Origin: Mycobacterium terramassiliense
GTDB lineage: Bacteria > Actinomycetota > Actinomycetes > Mycobacteriales > Mycobacteriaceae
Assembly: GCF_900157385.1 (NCBI RefSeq)
Contig: NZ_LT717699.1
Coordinates: 166,523 to 230,522 of the forward strand
Length of the DNA: 64,000 nt
Direction of reading: 5' to 3'
Part shown: piece after piece, positions 9,591 to 19,437 of the stretch
How positions within the stretch are numbered: position 1 is the stretch's first letter
Layout: each line of letters opens with the position of its first letter
The notes under the pieces: generated by a model
Databases searched by the model: none
What the model was told of the DNA's origin: nothing
Seen by the model: only the letters and a program-made list of their open reading frames with translations
Position numbers and translations under genes: made by a program

Positions 9591-10094
9591 ATGGTGCGCT
9601 TGTTGTCACCGCTCAAGCTGTTCGCAGCGGCCGTTTTCGCCGCTGCGCTGATCTTCGGCCTGGCCGAGGCCCCGCGCTCGGCGGCCGCCGACGACCGCCT
9701 GCAATTCACCGGGACGACGCTCGCCGGCGCGCCGTTCAACGGCGCCGGCCTGCAGGGCAAGCCCGCGGTGCTGTGGTTCTGGACGCCGTGGTGCCCGTTC
9801 TGCAACGCCGAGGCGCCCGGGGTCAGCCAGGTGGCGGCCGCCAATCCGGGCGTCACCTTCGTCGGCGTCGCGGCGCACTCGGACGTCGGGGCCATGCAGA
9901 ACTTCGTCTCCAAGTACAACCTGAACTTCACCAACCTCAACGACACCGACGGATCGATCTGGGCCCGCTACAACGTCCCGTGGCAGCCGGCCTACGTGTT
10001 CTATCGGGCGGACGGGAGCTCGACGTTCGTCAACAACCCCACCGCGGCCATGCCCCAGAGCGAGCTTGCCGGCCGCGTGGCCGCGCTGCGCTGA
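9591..10094 (+). CDS. Secreted thioredoxin-like disulfide oxidoreductase (Mpt53/DsbE type)
   Basis: A 167-aa exported thioredoxin-fold protein. An N-terminal signal peptide (about residues 1-32, ending near RSAAA) is followed by the thioredoxin domain with the catalytic motif WCPFC near residue 66 and the cis-Pro loop VPWQPAYV near 127. It matches Rv2878c (Mpt53), an extracellular oxidase of cysteine pairs in secreted proteins. The downstream CcdA-like membrane protein begins only 4 bases after its stop codon, so the pair forms an electron-transfer unit across the membrane. Confidence 0.92.
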   Translation: MVRLLSPLKLFAAAVFAAALIFGLAEAPRSAAADDRLQFTGTTLAGAPFNGAGLQGKPAVLWFWTPWCPFCNAEAPGVSQVAAANPGVTFVGVAAHSDVGAMQNFVSKYNLNFTNLNDTDGSIWARYNVPWQPAYVFYRADGSSTFVNNPTAAMPQSELAGRVAALR

Positions 10095-10098
10095 TCCC

Positions 10099-11289
10099 GT
10101 GGATCGCGCTCTGGTCGGACTGGCCTTCGCCGCCGGATTGGTCGCGGCCCTGAACCCCTGCGGGTTCGCGATGCTGCCCGCGTACCTGCTCCTCGTGGTG
10201 CGCGGGCCGCAGCCCGCCGAGCGTGCACTCACGGCGGAAAAATCGCCGAAATCTCGCCGCCAGTGCACGCTCGGCGCGCGGTCCGCGACGAGCCCCATCC
10301 GCGCGCTCGGGCGCGCCCTGGCGGCCACCCTCGGGATGGCGCTGGGCTTCCTGACGGTCTTCGGGTTGTTCGGCGCGCTGACGATTTCGGCGGCCAACAC
10401 CGTCCAGCGCTACCTGCCCTACGGGACCGCGGTGATCGGGATTGTGCTTGTCGCGCTTGGGGTTTGGCTGCTGGCGGGTCGCGACTTGACGGCGCTGACA
10501 CCCCGCCCGCTCGGCCCGCGGTGGGCCCCGACCGTGCGGCTGGGCTCGATGTATTCCTATGGCGTCAGCTACGCCATCGCCTCGCTGTCGTGCACCATCG
10601 GGCCGTTCCTGGCGGTCACCGCCGCCGGCTTCAAGGCATCGGTGCTCACGGGCGTGTCGATCTTTCTCGCCTATGTCGCGGGACTGACCCTGGTGGTGGG
10701 GGTGCTGGCGATCGCCGCGGCCTCGGCCAGCTCGGCCCTGGCCGATCGGCTGCGCCGCGTCCTGCCGTTCGTCAACCGGATCAGCGGCGCCCTTTTGGTG
10801 CTGGTCGGGCTCTACGTCGGCTACTACGGCGTCTACGAGTTGCGCCTGTTCAACGGCAACGCGAGTCCCCGCGACGCGGTGATCACCTCGGCCGGGCGGC
10901 TGCAGGGCGCGCTGGCCGGCTGGGTGCACCAACACGGCGTCGTGCCCTGGGCGGTGGCCCTGTGCATTTTGGTGGCGGGCGCGCTCGCGGCCGCCTGGCA
11001 TCGCCGGGTGCGGCGCCTACCTGATCCAGCCCCGGCGGCGGCCCCACAGGTCGCGAACCAGCACGACGACCGTCAGCGCGGCAAACACGATCAGGAACCA
11101 GTTCTCGATGTGGCCGACGTGGTTTCCGCGCAGCATGGCCAGCAGGAAGATCACGATGACCAGCCCGGTGGCGTGCCAGGTGCGGTAATTGATCCGGCTC
11201 CACCCCCACGCTGCCGACGGCACCTCGGCGACGTCGACGCCGTTGAAGTGCTCCACCTCGGTACTGGCCACGGCGAATCCCTTTCGTGA
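10099..11289 (+). CDS. CcdA/DsbD-like membrane protein with internal repeat and C-terminal read-through
   Basis: A polytopic membrane protein of the cytochrome-c-biogenesis/DsbD family that would pass reducing equivalents across the membrane to the neighbouring Mpt53-like protein. The N-terminus (LNPCGFAMLPAYLLLVV) and the later IASLSCTIGPFLAV carry the two key cysteines. About six membrane segments are visible. Two oddities: residues about 39-60 are encoded by a 62-bp palindromic repeat, and the frame runs on for about 90 Pro/His/Asp-rich residues after the last conserved part (near base 11010) straight through the antisense DUF2631 gene. The true ancestral stop was probably near 11020. GTG start at 10099. 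Confidence 0.85.
   Translation: MDRALVGLAFAAGLVAALNPCGFAMLPAYLLLVVRGPQPAERALTAEKSPKSRRQCTLGARSATSPIRALGRALAATLGMALGFLTVFGLFGALTISAANTVQRYLPYGTAVIGIVLVALGVWLLAGRDLTALTPRPLGPRWAPTVRLGSMYSYGVSYAIASLSCTIGPFLAVTAAGFKASVLTGVSIFLAYVAGLTLVVGVLAIAAASASSALADRLRRVLPFVNRISGALLVLVGLYVGYYGVYELRLFNGNASPRDAVITSAGRLQGALAGWVHQHGVVPWAVALCILVAGALAAAWHRRVRRLPDPAPAAAPQVANQHDDRQRGKHDQEPVLDVADVVSAQHGQQEDHDDQPGGVPGAVIDPAPPPRCRRHLGDVDAVEVLHLGTGHGESLS
10215..10276. repeat. GAGCGTGC-type palindromic element inside the CcdA-like gene
   Basis: The 15-mer CGCCGAGCGTGCACT (10215-10229) is repeated as a perfect reverse complement at 10262-10276; a further GGCG pairing extends the stem. The 62-bp element lies in the cytoplasmic loop after the first membrane segment and keeps the frame open. 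It shares its GAGCGTGC/GCACGCTC ends with the element at 53141-53200. Confidence 0.8.
11017..11271 (-). CDS. DUF2631 small membrane protein
   Basis: An 84-aa conserved mycobacterial membrane protein (equivalent to Rv2876). It has a soluble N-terminus containing WGWSRINYRTWH and two hydrophobic helices (about residues 32-45 and 55-70), ending in a basic RRRGWIR tail. Function is unknown. The frame is open further upstream, but GTG 11271 is chosen because AAAGGGA lies about eight bases before it and because VASTEVEH is the family-type start. Its whole length is antisense to the extended frame of the CcdA-like gene. It is divergent from dxr. Confidence 0.85.
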   Translation of the reverse strand: MASTEVEHFNGVDVAEVPSAAWGWSRINYRTWHATGLVIVIFLLAMLRGNHVGHIENWFLIVFAALTVVVLVRDLWGRRRGWIR

Positions 11290-11348
11290 TCGGCTGGTAG
11301 GGAGATTCTGGCACATCCGCCGCGGGGCCGAGCGGGCACAATGGGTGA

Positions 11349-12545
11349 GTGACCAACGCGACTGCCGAGCGCCGCCTGCGCGTGCTGGTGCTGGGCAGCA
11401 CCGGCTCGATCGGCACCCAGGCGCTCGAGGTCATCGCGGCCAACCCGGACCGTTTCGAGGTCGTCGGGCTGGCCGCCGGGGGCGCCAACCCCGAGACCGT
11501 GGCACGGCAGCGCGCCGAGACCGGGGTCACCAACGTCGCCGTCGCCGACGAGCGCGCGGCGCAGCAGGTCGGCGACGTCCCCTTCAGCGGCCCGGAGGCC
11601 GTGACCCGGCTGGTCCAGGAGACCGAGGCCGACGTCGTCCTCAACGCGCTGGTCGGGGCCCTGGGCCTGCGACCGACGCTGGCCGCCCTGGACTCCGGGG
11701 CCCGGTTGGCCCTGGCCAACAAGGAATCGCTGATCGCCGGCGGTCCGCTGGTGCTGCGGGCGGCGCGGCCGGGCCAGATCGTGCCCGTCGACTCCGAGCA
11801 CTCCGCGCTGGCCCAGTGCCTGCGCGGCGGCAGCCCGAACGAGGTCGCCAAGCTGGTGCTGACGGCCTCCGGCGGCCCGTTCCGCGGCTGGTCGGCCGCG
11901 GACCTCGAGGCCGTCACCCCCGAGCAGGCCGGCGCCCACCCCACCTGGTCGATGGGCCCGATGAACACGCTGAACTCGGCGTCGCTGGTCAACAAGGGGC
12001 TCGAGCTCATCGAAACGCACCTGTTGTTCGGCATCGACTACGACCGCATCGAGGTCGTCGTGCACCCCCAGTCGATTGTTCATTCGATGGTCACCTTCAC
12101 CGACGGCTCGACCATCGCGCAGGCCAGCCCCCCGGACATGAAGCTGCCCATCTCGTTGGCCCTCGGCTGGCCCCACCGGGTGCCCGGGGCGGCGGCCTCC
12201 TGCGACTTCACCACCGCCTCTAGCTGGGAATTCGAGCCGCTGGACAGCGAGGTCTTCCCCGCCGTCGAGCTGGCCCGCCACGCCGGGGTGACCGGCGGCT
12301 GCATGACCGCGGTGTACAACGCGGCCAACGAAGAGGCGGCCGAGGCGTTCCTGCGAGGCCGCATCGGGTTCCCCGCCATCGTGCAAACCATCGCCGACGT
12401 GCTGCACGCCGCCGACCAATGGGCGGTTTCACCGGCTAACGTGGATGAGGTACTCGACGCGCAGCGCTGGGCGAGGGAAAAAGCTAAGCGCCGGATTGAG
12501 CGAGTCGGAGACGCGAGCGCCCACAAGATCTCCGGAATGGTGTGA
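11349..12545 (+). CDS. dxr: 1-deoxy-D-xylulose 5-phosphate reductoisomerase
   Basis: Dxr (398 aa) makes 2-C-methyl-D-erythritol 4-phosphate, the committed step of the MEP isoprenoid route and the target of fosmidomycin. The NADPH-binding start [29 protein letters not shown], the metal/catalytic region [13 protein letters not shown], the flexible loop with [12 protein letters not shown] and the signature [19 protein letters not shown] are all visible. It starts at GTG 11349. ispG, another gene of the same pathway, lies two genes downstream, with rip1 between them, as in M. tuberculosis Rv2870c-Rv2868c. Confidence 0.97.
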   Translation: MTNATAERRLRVLVLGSTGSIGTQALEVIAANPDRFEVVGLAAGGANPETVARQRAETGVTNVAVADERAAQQVGDVPFSGPEAVTRLVQETEADVVLNALVGALGLRPTLAALDSGARLALANKESLIAGGPLVLRAARPGQIVPVDSEHSALAQCLRGGSPNEVAKLVLTASGGPFRGWSAADLEAVTPEQAGAHPTWSMGPMNTLNSASLVNKGLELIETHLLFGIDYDRIEVVVHPQSIVHSMVTFTDGSTIAQASPPDMKLPISLALGWPHRVPGAAASCDFTTASSWEFEPLDSEVFPAVELARHAGVTGGCMTAVYNAANEEAAEAFLRGRIGFPAIVQTIADVLHAADQWAVSPANVDEVLDAQRWAREKAKRRIERVGDASAHKISGMV

Positions 12546-12564
12546 GAAAGGTCCTGGCAGCCTG

Positions 12565-13779
12565 ATGATGTTCGCTATCGGCATTGCGCTGTTCGCCCTC
12601 GCCATCCTGATCTCGGTGGCCCTGCACGAATGCGGCCACATGTGGGTCGCCCGCGGCACCGGCATGAAGGTGCGTCGCTATTTCGTCGGTTTCGGACCCA
12701 CGCTGTGGTCGACGCGGCGCGGCGAAATCGAGTACGGGATCAAGGCCGTCCCGCTCGGCGGCTTCTGCGACATCGCCGGCATGACGCCGGTCGAAGACCT
12801 GGAGCCCGACGAGACCGAGCGCGCGATGTACAAGCAGGCGACCTGGAAGCGGGTCGCCACGCTGTTCGCGGGCCCGGGGATGAACTTCGTCATCTGCCTG
12901 GTGCTGATCTACGGCATCGCCCTCGTCTGGGGGCTGCCCAACCTGCACCCGCCCACCAAGGCCATCGTCGGCGAAACCGCTTGCGTCGCACCGGAAGTGG
13001 CCCCCGGCAAGGTCGGGGACTGCACCGGGCCGGGTCCGGCGGCGCTGGCCGGAATTCGCGCAGGCGACGTCGTCGTCAAGGTGGGCGACACCCCGGTGTC
13101 CACCTTCGAGGACATGGCCGCCGCGGTGCGCAAATTGCACGGCACCGTCCCCGTCGTCGTCGAGCGCGGCGGCGCCACCATCACCACCTATGTCGACGTC
13201 ACACCCACCCAGCGCTACATCTCCAAGGGACAGGCCGGCAAGCCCGAACCCGCCACCGTCGGTGCCATGGGCGTCGGCGCCATCAAGACCCCGCCGACGC
13301 ACTACAACGTCCTGTCGGCGATACCGGCCACCGTCGCCTTCGCCGGCGACCTGACCGTCGAGGTGGGCAAGGCGCTGGTGACGATCCCGACGAAGGTCGG
13401 GGCGCTGGTGCACGCCATCGGCGGCGGGCAGCGCGACCCGCAGACGCCGATGAGCGTGGTCGGGGCCAGCATCATCGGCGGCGACACCGTCGACCACGGG
13501 CTGTGGGTGGCGTTCTGGTTCTTCCTGGCCCAGCTGAACCTCATCCTGGGCGCGATCAACCTGGTGCCGCTGCTGCCCTTCGACGGCGGCCACATCGCCA
13601 TCGCGCTGTTCGAGAAGGTCCGCAACCTGATCCGGTCGGCCCGCGGCATGGTCGCGGCGGCGCCGGTGAACTACCTCAAGCTGATGCCGGCGACCTACGT
13701 GGTGCTGGTATTCGTGGTCGGCTACATGCTGCTGACCGTGACCGCGGATCTGGTCAACCCGATCAGGCTCTTCCAGTAA
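12565..13779 (+). CDS. rip1: Site-2 zinc metalloprotease Rip1 (RseP family)
   Basis: An intramembrane protease (404-405 aa) that cuts anti-sigma factors and controls envelope lipid composition; equivalent to Rv2869c. The zinc motif HExxH reads HECGH near residue 21 in the first membrane helix. The third ligand region [14 protein letters not shown] lies near residue 345. A PDZ domain occupies roughly residues 125-210 ([16 protein letters not shown]). Four membrane segments are seen. Two adjacent ATG codons (12565, 12568) can start it; the frame extends upstream into dxr but lacks membrane-family similarity there. Confidence 0.96.
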   Translation: MMFAIGIALFALAILISVALHECGHMWVARGTGMKVRRYFVGFGPTLWSTRRGEIEYGIKAVPLGGFCDIAGMTPVEDLEPDETERAMYKQATWKRVATLFAGPGMNFVICLVLIYGIALVWGLPNLHPPTKAIVGETACVAPEVAPGKVGDCTGPGPAALAGIRAGDVVVKVGDTPVSTFEDMAAAVRKLHGTVPVVVERGGATITTYVDVTPTQRYISKGQAGKPEPATVGAMGVGAIKTPPTHYNVLSAIPATVAFAGDLTVEVGKALVTIPTKVGALVHAIGGGQRDPQTPMSVVGASIIGGDTVDHGLWVAFWFFLAQLNLILGAINLVPLLPFDGGHIAIALFEKVRNLIRSARGMVAAAPVNYLKLMPATYVVLVFVVGYMLLTVTADLVNPIRLFQ

Positions 13780-13796
13780 GTGAGAGAAGGCAGAAA

Positions 13797-14963
13797 GTGA
13801 CCATTGGCCTGGGCATGCCGGACGCCCCGGCGCCCACGCTCGCCCCCCGGCGCACCACGCGGCAATTGATGGTCCGCGACGTCGGGGTCGGCAGCGACCA
13901 TCCGATTTCCGTGCAGTCGATGTGCACCACCAAGACGCACGACATCAACTCCACGCTGCAACAGATCGCCGAGCTGACCGCCGCCGGCTGCGACATCGTC
14001 CGGGTGGCCTGCCCGCGCCAGGAGGACGCCGACGCCCTGGCCGCGATCGCCAAGAAGAGCCAGATCCCGGTGATCGCGGACATCCACTTCCAGCCGAAGT
14101 ACATCTTCGCCGCGATCGACGCCGGCTGCGCCGCGGTGCGGGTAAACCCGGGCAACATCAAGGAATTCGACGGCCGCGTCGGCGAGGTCGCCAAGGCCGC
14201 CGCGGCGGCCGGCATCCCGATCCGCATCGGCGTCAACGCCGGCTCGCTGGACAAGCGGTTCATGGAGAAGTACGGCAAGGCCACGCCCGAGGCGCTCGTC
14301 GAGTCGGCGCTGTGGGAGGCCTCGCTGTTCGAGGAGCACGGCTTCGGCGACATCAAGATCAGCGTCAAGCACAACGATCCCGTCGTGATGGTCGCCGCCT
14401 ACGAGCAACTCGCCGCCCGGTGCGACTACCCGCTGCACCTGGGCGTCACCGAGGCCGGTCCCGCGTTCCAGGGCACCATCAAGTCCGCGGTCGCCTTCGG
14501 TGCGTTGCTGTCGCGCGGCATCGGCGACACCATCCGGGTGTCGCTGTCGGCCCCGCCCGTCGAGGAAGTCAAGGTCGGCATCCAGATCCTCGAATCGCTC
14601 AACCTGCGGCCGCGCGGGCTGGAGATCGTGTCCTGCCCGTCGTGCGGTCGCGCGCAGGTCGACGTCTACACCCTGGCCAACGAGGTCACCGCCGGGCTGG
14701 ACGGGCTCGACGTGCCGCTGCGGGTGGCCGTGATGGGCTGCGTCGTCAACGGCCCGGGGGAGGCCCGCGAGGCCGACCTGGGCGTCGCGTCGGGAAATGG
14801 CAAGGGACAGATCTTTGTTCGGGGCGAGGTGATCAAGACCGTGCCGGAAGCCCAGATCGTCGAGACGCTCATCGAGGAGGCCATGCGGCTGGCGGCCGAG
14901 ATGGAAACCGATCACGATCCTCACACAGAAGCGAGCGGTTCGCCGATTGTGACCGTAAGCTGA
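13797..14963 (+). CDS. ispG: 4-hydroxy-3-methylbut-2-enyl diphosphate synthase
   Basis: IspG/GcpE (388 aa) is the [4Fe-4S] enzyme that converts MEcPP to HMBPP in the MEP isoprenoid pathway. The start of the TIM barrel reads [19 protein letters not shown]. The C-terminal cluster ligands are in [11 protein letters not shown] and [10 protein letters not shown]. It starts at GTG 13797 behind GAGAGAAGG, 17 bases after rip1, so it is likely in the dxr-rip1-ispG operon. The length matches Rv2868c. Confidence 0.97.
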   Translation: MTIGLGMPDAPAPTLAPRRTTRQLMVRDVGVGSDHPISVQSMCTTKTHDINSTLQQIAELTAAGCDIVRVACPRQEDADALAAIAKKSQIPVIADIHFQPKYIFAAIDAGCAAVRVNPGNIKEFDGRVGEVAKAAAAAGIPIRIGVNAGSLDKRFMEKYGKATPEALVESALWEASLFEEHGFGDIKISVKHNDPVVMVAAYEQLAARCDYPLHLGVTEAGPAFQGTIKSAVAFGALLSRGIGDTIRVSLSAPPVEEVKVGIQILESLNLRPRGLEIVSCPSCGRAQVDVYTLANEVTAGLDGLDVPLRVAVMGCVVNGPGEAREADLGVASGNGKGQIFVRGEVIKTVPEAQIVETLIEEAMRLAAEMETDHDPHTEASGSPIVTVS

Positions 14964-15018
14964 TAGGGGCTTGTGCCCCTGCACTGATCGTCTTTTCGCA
15001 CCACAGAGAGTTCCGTAG

Positions 15019-15873
15019 ATGTCGGCTCCGCCCATCATGCGCCTTGTCGGCGAGCGACGGGTGTCCGTGGTGCGTGACGCGGCCGCCGTCTGGCGGGTGC
15101 TCGAAGACGACCCGGTCGGTTCGTGCATGGTCGCGGCCCGGGTGGCCGACCACGGCATCGACCCGAATTCGATCGGCGGGGAACTGTGGACCCGCCGCGG
15201 CCCGGACGAGTCGCTGTGCTTCGCCGGTGCCAACCTGATCCCGCTGCGCGGAGCGCCGGTCGACCTGAACGCCTTCGCCGACGAGGCGATGAGCGGCGCG
15301 CGGCGCTGTTCCTCGCTGGTCGGCCGGGCCCATCTGGTGATGCCGATGTGGGAGCGGCTCGAATCGGCCTGGGGCCCGGCGCGCGACGTGCGCGACGACC
15401 AGCCGCTGATGGCGCTGGCCCGCCATCCCAACTGCGAGATCGACGTCGGCGTGCGCCAGGTCCGGCCCGACGAGCTGGACGCCTACCTGGTGGCCGCCGT
15501 CGACATGTTCATCGGCGAAGTCGGCGTCGACCCGCGGCTCGGCGACGGCGGCCGCGGCTACCGCCGGCGGGTGGCCAGCCTGATCGCGGCGGGGCGGGCG
15601 TGGGCGCGCTTCGAGCACGGCCAGGTCGTCTTCAAGGCCGAGGTGGGGTCGCAGTCGCCCGGGGTGGGTCAGATCCAGGGCGTCTGGGTGCACCCGGAGT
15701 GGCGCGGTCAGGGCATCGGCACCAGGGGCACCGCGACGGTGGCCGCCGTGATCGTCGCCACCGGGCGGGTCGCCAGCCTGTACGTGAACAACTTCAACAC
15801 CGTCGCCCGCGCCGCGTACGCGCGGGTGGGCTTCGCCGAGGTCGGCACCTTCGCGACGGTCCTGCTGGACTAG
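15019..15873 (+). CDS. GNAT family N-acetyltransferase
   Basis: A 284-aa protein whose C-terminal half (about residues 150-280) is a GNAT domain with the acetyl-CoA loop region HPEWRGQGIGTRG and the following VNNFNTVARAAYARVGF. The N-terminal half is a poorly conserved extra domain, as in Rv2867c. The acetyl acceptor is unknown. It starts at ATG 15019, 55 bases after ispG, and is followed by a strong GC-rich hairpin. Confidence 0.88.
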   Translation: MSAPPIMRLVGERRVSVVRDAAAVWRVLEDDPVGSCMVAARVADHGIDPNSIGGELWTRRGPDESLCFAGANLIPLRGAPVDLNAFADEAMSGARRCSSLVGRAHLVMPMWERLESAWGPARDVRDDQPLMALARHPNCEIDVGVRQVRPDELDAYLVAAVDMFIGEVGVDPRLGDGGRGYRRRVASLIAAGRAWARFEHGQVVFKAEVGSQSPGVGQIQGVWVHPEWRGQGIGTRGTATVAAVIVATGRVASLYVNNFNTVARAAYARVGFAEVGTFATVLLD

Positions 15874-15885
15874 GCCGCTGCCCGC

Positions 15886-15909
15886 GGGTGTGCGGCCGGC
15901 CGCACGCCC
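15886..15909 (+). terminator. GC-rich hairpin after the GNAT gene
   Basis: GGGTGTGCGGCC and GGCCGCACGCCC pair over 11 of 12 positions, forming a strong palindrome 13 bases past the stop codon. There is no T-run, as is usual for mycobacteria, so its role as a terminator is inferred. Confidence 0.4.
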
Positions 15910-16019
15910 GCCGCCGACGCTGCTGCTGACCGCACACTCGGCATCGCCGGACGGCATAACGCTTCGGTCTCGGTGTGTCGAGGCCCCTGGCGAGACCTCA
16001 GTTCTTAACATCAGCACCG

Positions 16020-17837
16020 ATGGTCACAAAAACAACAGCAGCCTCAGCTTTTTCCGCGTTGCTGCTCGTCGCGGCAATCGCCCTGTCCGGGTGCACCCCG
16101 AGGCCCGACGGGCCCGGCCCGGCCGCCGAGAAGTTCTTCCGCGCCCTCGGGGTCGGGGACACCGCGACGGCCGCCCAGCTCAGCGACAACCCCAACGAAG
16201 CCCGCGAAGCGCTGAACGCCGCCTGGGCCGGGCTGCAGGCCTCCCACCTGGACGCGCAGGTCCTCAGCGCCAAGTACGCCGAGGACACCGGCACGGTCAA
16301 CTACCGCTTCACCTGGCACCTGCCCAAGAACCGGACCTGGAGCTATGACGGCCAGCTGCAGATGGCCCGCGACGAGGGGCGCTGGGAGGTCCGGTGGGCC
16401 ACCACCGGGCTGCACCCCAAGCTGGGCGAGCATCAGACGTTCGCGCTGCGGGCCGATCAACCGCGGCGGGCCTCGGTGAACGAGCTCGGCGGCAGCGATG
16501 TGCTCGCGCCGGGCTACCTGTACCACTACACGCTGGACGCCACGCAGGCCGGGCCCGCCCTGATCGGGACGACGCACGCGGTGGTCGACGTGCTGCGGCC
16601 GTTCAACAACGCGCTCGCCGACCCGCAGCTGCTGGCCGAACAGGCGACCTCGGCGACGCAGCCGCTGGACCTGGGGGTCACGCTGCATCCCGACGACAAC
16701 GACAAGGTTTTCCCCGCGATCGGCAGGCTCCCAGGCGTCGTGGTGACGCCGCAGGCCGAGATGCTGCCGACCGACCCGCATTTCGCGCCGGCCGTCATCG
16801 CCGAGGTGAAAAAGGCCGTGCTGGACCAGCTCGACGGCCAGGCCGGCTGGCGGGTGGTCAGCGTCAACCAGAACGGCGTCGACGTGGCCGTGCTGCACGA
16901 GGTCGAGGGCTCCCCGGCGCCGTCGGTGTCGATCACCCTGGACCGCGCGGTGCAGAACGCCGCGCAGCACGCGGTGGACACCCGGGGCGGCAAGGCGATG
17001 ATCGTCGTGATCAAGCCGTCGACCGGGGAGATCCTGGCGATCGCGCAGAACAAGGGCGCAGACGCCGACGGCCTGCCGGCCACCAACGGCCTGTTCCCGC
17101 CGGGGTCGACCTTCAAGATGGTCACCGCCGGCGCCGCCGTCGACCGCGACATGGCCACGCCCAACACGATGCTGGGCTGCCCGGGCCGCATCGATATCGG
17201 GCACCGCACCATCCCCAACTACGGCGGCTTCGACCTGGGCGTGGTCCCGATGTCGCGCGCGTTCGCCAGTTCGTGCAACACGACGTTCGCCGAGCTGAGC
17301 AGCAGGATGCCGCCTCGCGGCCTCACCCAGGCGGCCAACCGCTACGGCATCGGGCTGGACTACACGGTCGACGGCATCACCACGGTGACGGGGTCGGTGC
17401 CGCCCACGGTGGACCTGGCCGAGCGCACCGAGGACGGCTTCGGGCAGGGCAAGGTACTGGCGAGCCCCTTCGGCGTGGCCCTGGTCGCCGCCACCGTCGA
17501 CGCCGGCAAAACGCCGGTGCCGCAGCTGATCGCGGGCCGGCCGACGACGGTCGAGGGCGACGACACGCCGATTTCGGAGAAGATGGTCGACGCGCTGCGG
17601 CCGATGATGCGGCTGGTGGTCACCAACGGGACGGCCAAGGAGATCGCCGGCTGTTGCGGCGAGATCTACGGGAAGACCGGTGAGGCCGAGTTCCCGGGCG
17701 GATCGCACTCGTGGTTCGCCGGGTACCGCGGCGACCTGGCGTTCGCGGCGCTGATCGTCGGGGGCGGCAGCTCGGAATACGCGGTGCGGATGACCAAGGT
17801 GATGTTCGAGTCGCTGCCGCGGGACTATTTGGCCTAG
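16020..17837 (+). CDS. Penicillin-binding lipoprotein (PBP2-like transpeptidase)
   Basis: A 605-aa class B-type penicillin-binding protein equivalent to Rv2864c. An N-terminal lipoprotein signal peptide ends at IALSGC (lipidated Cys near residue 23). An NTF2-like (MecA N-terminal) domain follows, then a dimerisation region and the transpeptidase domain with the active-site SxxK (PPGSTFKM, near residue 362), SxN-like SSCN and KTG (GKTGEAEF). It would cross-link peptidoglycan at the outer face of the plasma membrane. The ATG at 16020 is the only start that leaves a proper signal peptide. Confidence 0.95.
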   Translation: MVTKTTAASAFSALLLVAAIALSGCTPRPDGPGPAAEKFFRALGVGDTATAAQLSDNPNEAREALNAAWAGLQASHLDAQVLSAKYAEDTGTVNYRFTWHLPKNRTWSYDGQLQMARDEGRWEVRWATTGLHPKLGEHQTFALRADQPRRASVNELGGSDVLAPGYLYHYTLDATQAGPALIGTTHAVVDVLRPFNNALADPQLLAEQATSATQPLDLGVTLHPDDNDKVFPAIGRLPGVVVTPQAEMLPTDPHFAPAVIAEVKKAVLDQLDGQAGWRVVSVNQNGVDVAVLHEVEGSPAPSVSITLDRAVQNAAQHAVDTRGGKAMIVVIKPSTGEILAIAQNKGADADGLPATNGLFPPGSTFKMVTAGAAVDRDMATPNTMLGCPGRIDIGHRTIPNYGGFDLGVVPMSRAFASSCNTTFAELSSRMPPRGLTQAANRYGIGLDYTVDGITTVTGSVPPTVDLAERTEDGFGQGKVLASPFGVALVAATVDAGKTPVPQLIAGRPTTVEGDDTPISEKMVDALRPMMRLVVTNGTAKEIAGCCGEIYGKTGEAEFPGGSHSWFAGYRGDLAFAALIVGGGSSEYAVRMTKVMFESLPRDYLA

Positions 17838-17871
17838 AGCTCCGGCCCGTTGGCGGCGGTAAATTGCAAGC

Positions 17872-18459
17872 GTGGGCGAAACATCCGGCGGGGACATGGT
17901 GGCGCTGCGGGTCTCCGACGCCGACCGCAACGGCACGATGCGGCGGCTGCACAACGCCGTCGCGCTGGGGCTGATCGACATCGAAGAGTTCGAGCAGCGC
18001 TCCTCGCAGGTCTCCTACGCGCGCACCCGGGGCGAGCTGGACGGGCTGGTCGGCGACCTGCCCGGGCCGGGCGCGATCGTCACGTCCGCGGCCGACCGGG
18101 TCGAACTGCGCGGCTGGGCCGGCTCGCTGAAGCGCCACGGCGAATGGACCGTGCCCACCCGGCTGGCGCTGGTGCGCCGGCTGGGCTCGGTCGAACTCGA
18201 CCTGACCAGGGCCCGATTCGCGGGGCCGGTGGTGGTCATCGAACTCGACATGAGGTTCGGCTCGGTGGAGGTCCGCCTGCCCGACGGCGCCAGCGCCTCG
18301 ATCGACGACGTCGAGGTCTACGTGGGCAGCGCCAGCGACCGCCGCAAGGACGCCCGGGCCGAGGGGACGCCGCACGTCGTGCTGACGGGCCGGGTGGTGT
18401 GCGGGTCGGTGATCGTGCGGGGGCCGCGCCGCTCGTTTCTGCGCCGCGGCAAGCTCTGA
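17872..18459 (+). CDS. DUF1707 (SHOCT-like) protein with LiaF-like C-terminus
   Basis: A 195-aa protein with an N-terminal DUF1707 motif (LRVSDADRNGTMRRLHNAVALG, residues about 12-35, then EFEQRSSQVSYARTRGEL) and a beta-rich C-terminal part resembling the cell-wall-active LiaF/DUF2154 domain (GSVEVRLPDGAS). No transmembrane helix is evident, unlike many relatives. DUF1707 proteins are often linked to envelope or division functions in actinobacteria. It starts at GTG 17872, 34 bases downstream of the PBP gene, so cotranscription with it is likely. Confidence 0.75.
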   Translation: MGETSGGDMVALRVSDADRNGTMRRLHNAVALGLIDIEEFEQRSSQVSYARTRGELDGLVGDLPGPGAIVTSAADRVELRGWAGSLKRHGEWTVPTRLALVRRLGSVELDLTRARFAGPVVVIELDMRFGSVEVRLPDGASASIDDVEVYVGSASDRRKDARAEGTPHVVLTGRVVCGSVIVRGPRRSFLRRGKL

Positions 18460-18560
18460 TGCGCCGAGCCTGAAAATCTGCAGCAGAAGTGCGAGTAGGA
18501 CCCTGCGAATTTACCGGCTCGCCGACGGCACCGCCCCGCGAGCAGCATTAAGCTGGCCCC

Positions 18561-19418
18561 ATGCCTGCCCGGACCGCGCTTTCCCCCGGAGTGATATCGC
18601 CGACTCTGCCGGTGCCCGGCCGCATCCCGCGCCCGGAATACGTCGGCAAGCCGACCGCCCGGGAGGGTAGCGAGCCGTGGGTGCAGACGCCCGAGGTCAT
18701 CGAGAAGATGCGCGTCGCCGGCCGGATCGCGGCCGGCGCACTGGCCGAGGCGGGCAAGGCCGTCGCGCCCGGGGTGACGACCGACGAACTGGACCGGATC
18801 GCCCACGAGTACATGATCGACAACGGGGCCTACCCGTCGACGCTGGGCTACAAGGGATTCCCGAAGTCGTGCTGCACGTCGCTCAACGAGGTGATCTGCC
18901 ACGGCATCCCCGACTCGACGGTGATCGAGGACGGGGACATCGTCAACATCGACGTCACCGCCTACATCGACGGGGTGCACGGCGACACCAACGCGACGTT
19001 TCTGGCCGGCGATGTCTCCGAGGAGCACCGGCTGCTCGTGGAGCGAACGCGGGAGGCCACGATGCGCGCGATCAACGCCGTCAAACCGGGCCGCGCACTG
19101 TCGGTCGTCGGGCGCGTCATCGAGTCATACGCAAACCGGTTCGGGTACAACGTGGTTCGTGACTTCACCGGCCACGGCATCGGCACCACCTTCCACAACG
19201 GACTGGTCGTGCTGCACTACGAACAGCCCTCCGTGGCCACGATCATCCAGCCGGGCATGACGTTCACCATCGAGCCGATGATCAACCTCGGCGGGCTGGA
19301 CTACGAGATCTGGGACGACGGCTGGACGGTGGTCACCAGGGACCGCAAGTGGACGGCGCAGTTCGAACACACCCTGCTGGTCACCGATACCGGCGTCGAG
19401 ATCCTCACCCTGCCGTGA
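18561..19418 (+). CDS. map: Methionine aminopeptidase, type I
   Basis: The enzyme (285 aa) removes initiator methionine from nascent proteins. An N-terminal extension of about 40 residues with a PxxP stretch ([14 protein letters not shown]) precedes the pita-bread catalytic domain, as in mycobacterial MapB (Rv2861c). Metal ligands are visible: D in [13 protein letters not shown] in GVHGDTNA, H in [12 protein letters not shown] in FTIEPM and E in QFEHTLLV. It starts at ATG 18561 and its stop lies 19 bases before cobQ. Confidence 0.96.
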   Translation: MPARTALSPGVISPTLPVPGRIPRPEYVGKPTAREGSEPWVQTPEVIEKMRVAGRIAAGALAEAGKAVAPGVTTDELDRIAHEYMIDNGAYPSTLGYKGFPKSCCTSLNEVICHGIPDSTVIEDGDIVNIDVTAYIDGVHGDTNATFLAGDVSEEHRLLVERTREATMRAINAVKPGRALSVVGRVIESYANRFGYNVVRDFTGHGIGTTFHNGLVVLHYEQPSVATIIQPGMTFTIEPMINLGGLDYEIWDDGWTVVTRDRKWTAQFEHTLLVTDTGVEILTLP

Positions 19419-19437
19419 GCTTCCCCGCCGGCACGAC

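Noticed and set aside
12630..14963. Frame running from inside rip1 into ispG (777 codons)
   Set aside because: Only the part from GTG 13797 is IspG; the upstream part is an Arg-rich shadow of rip1.
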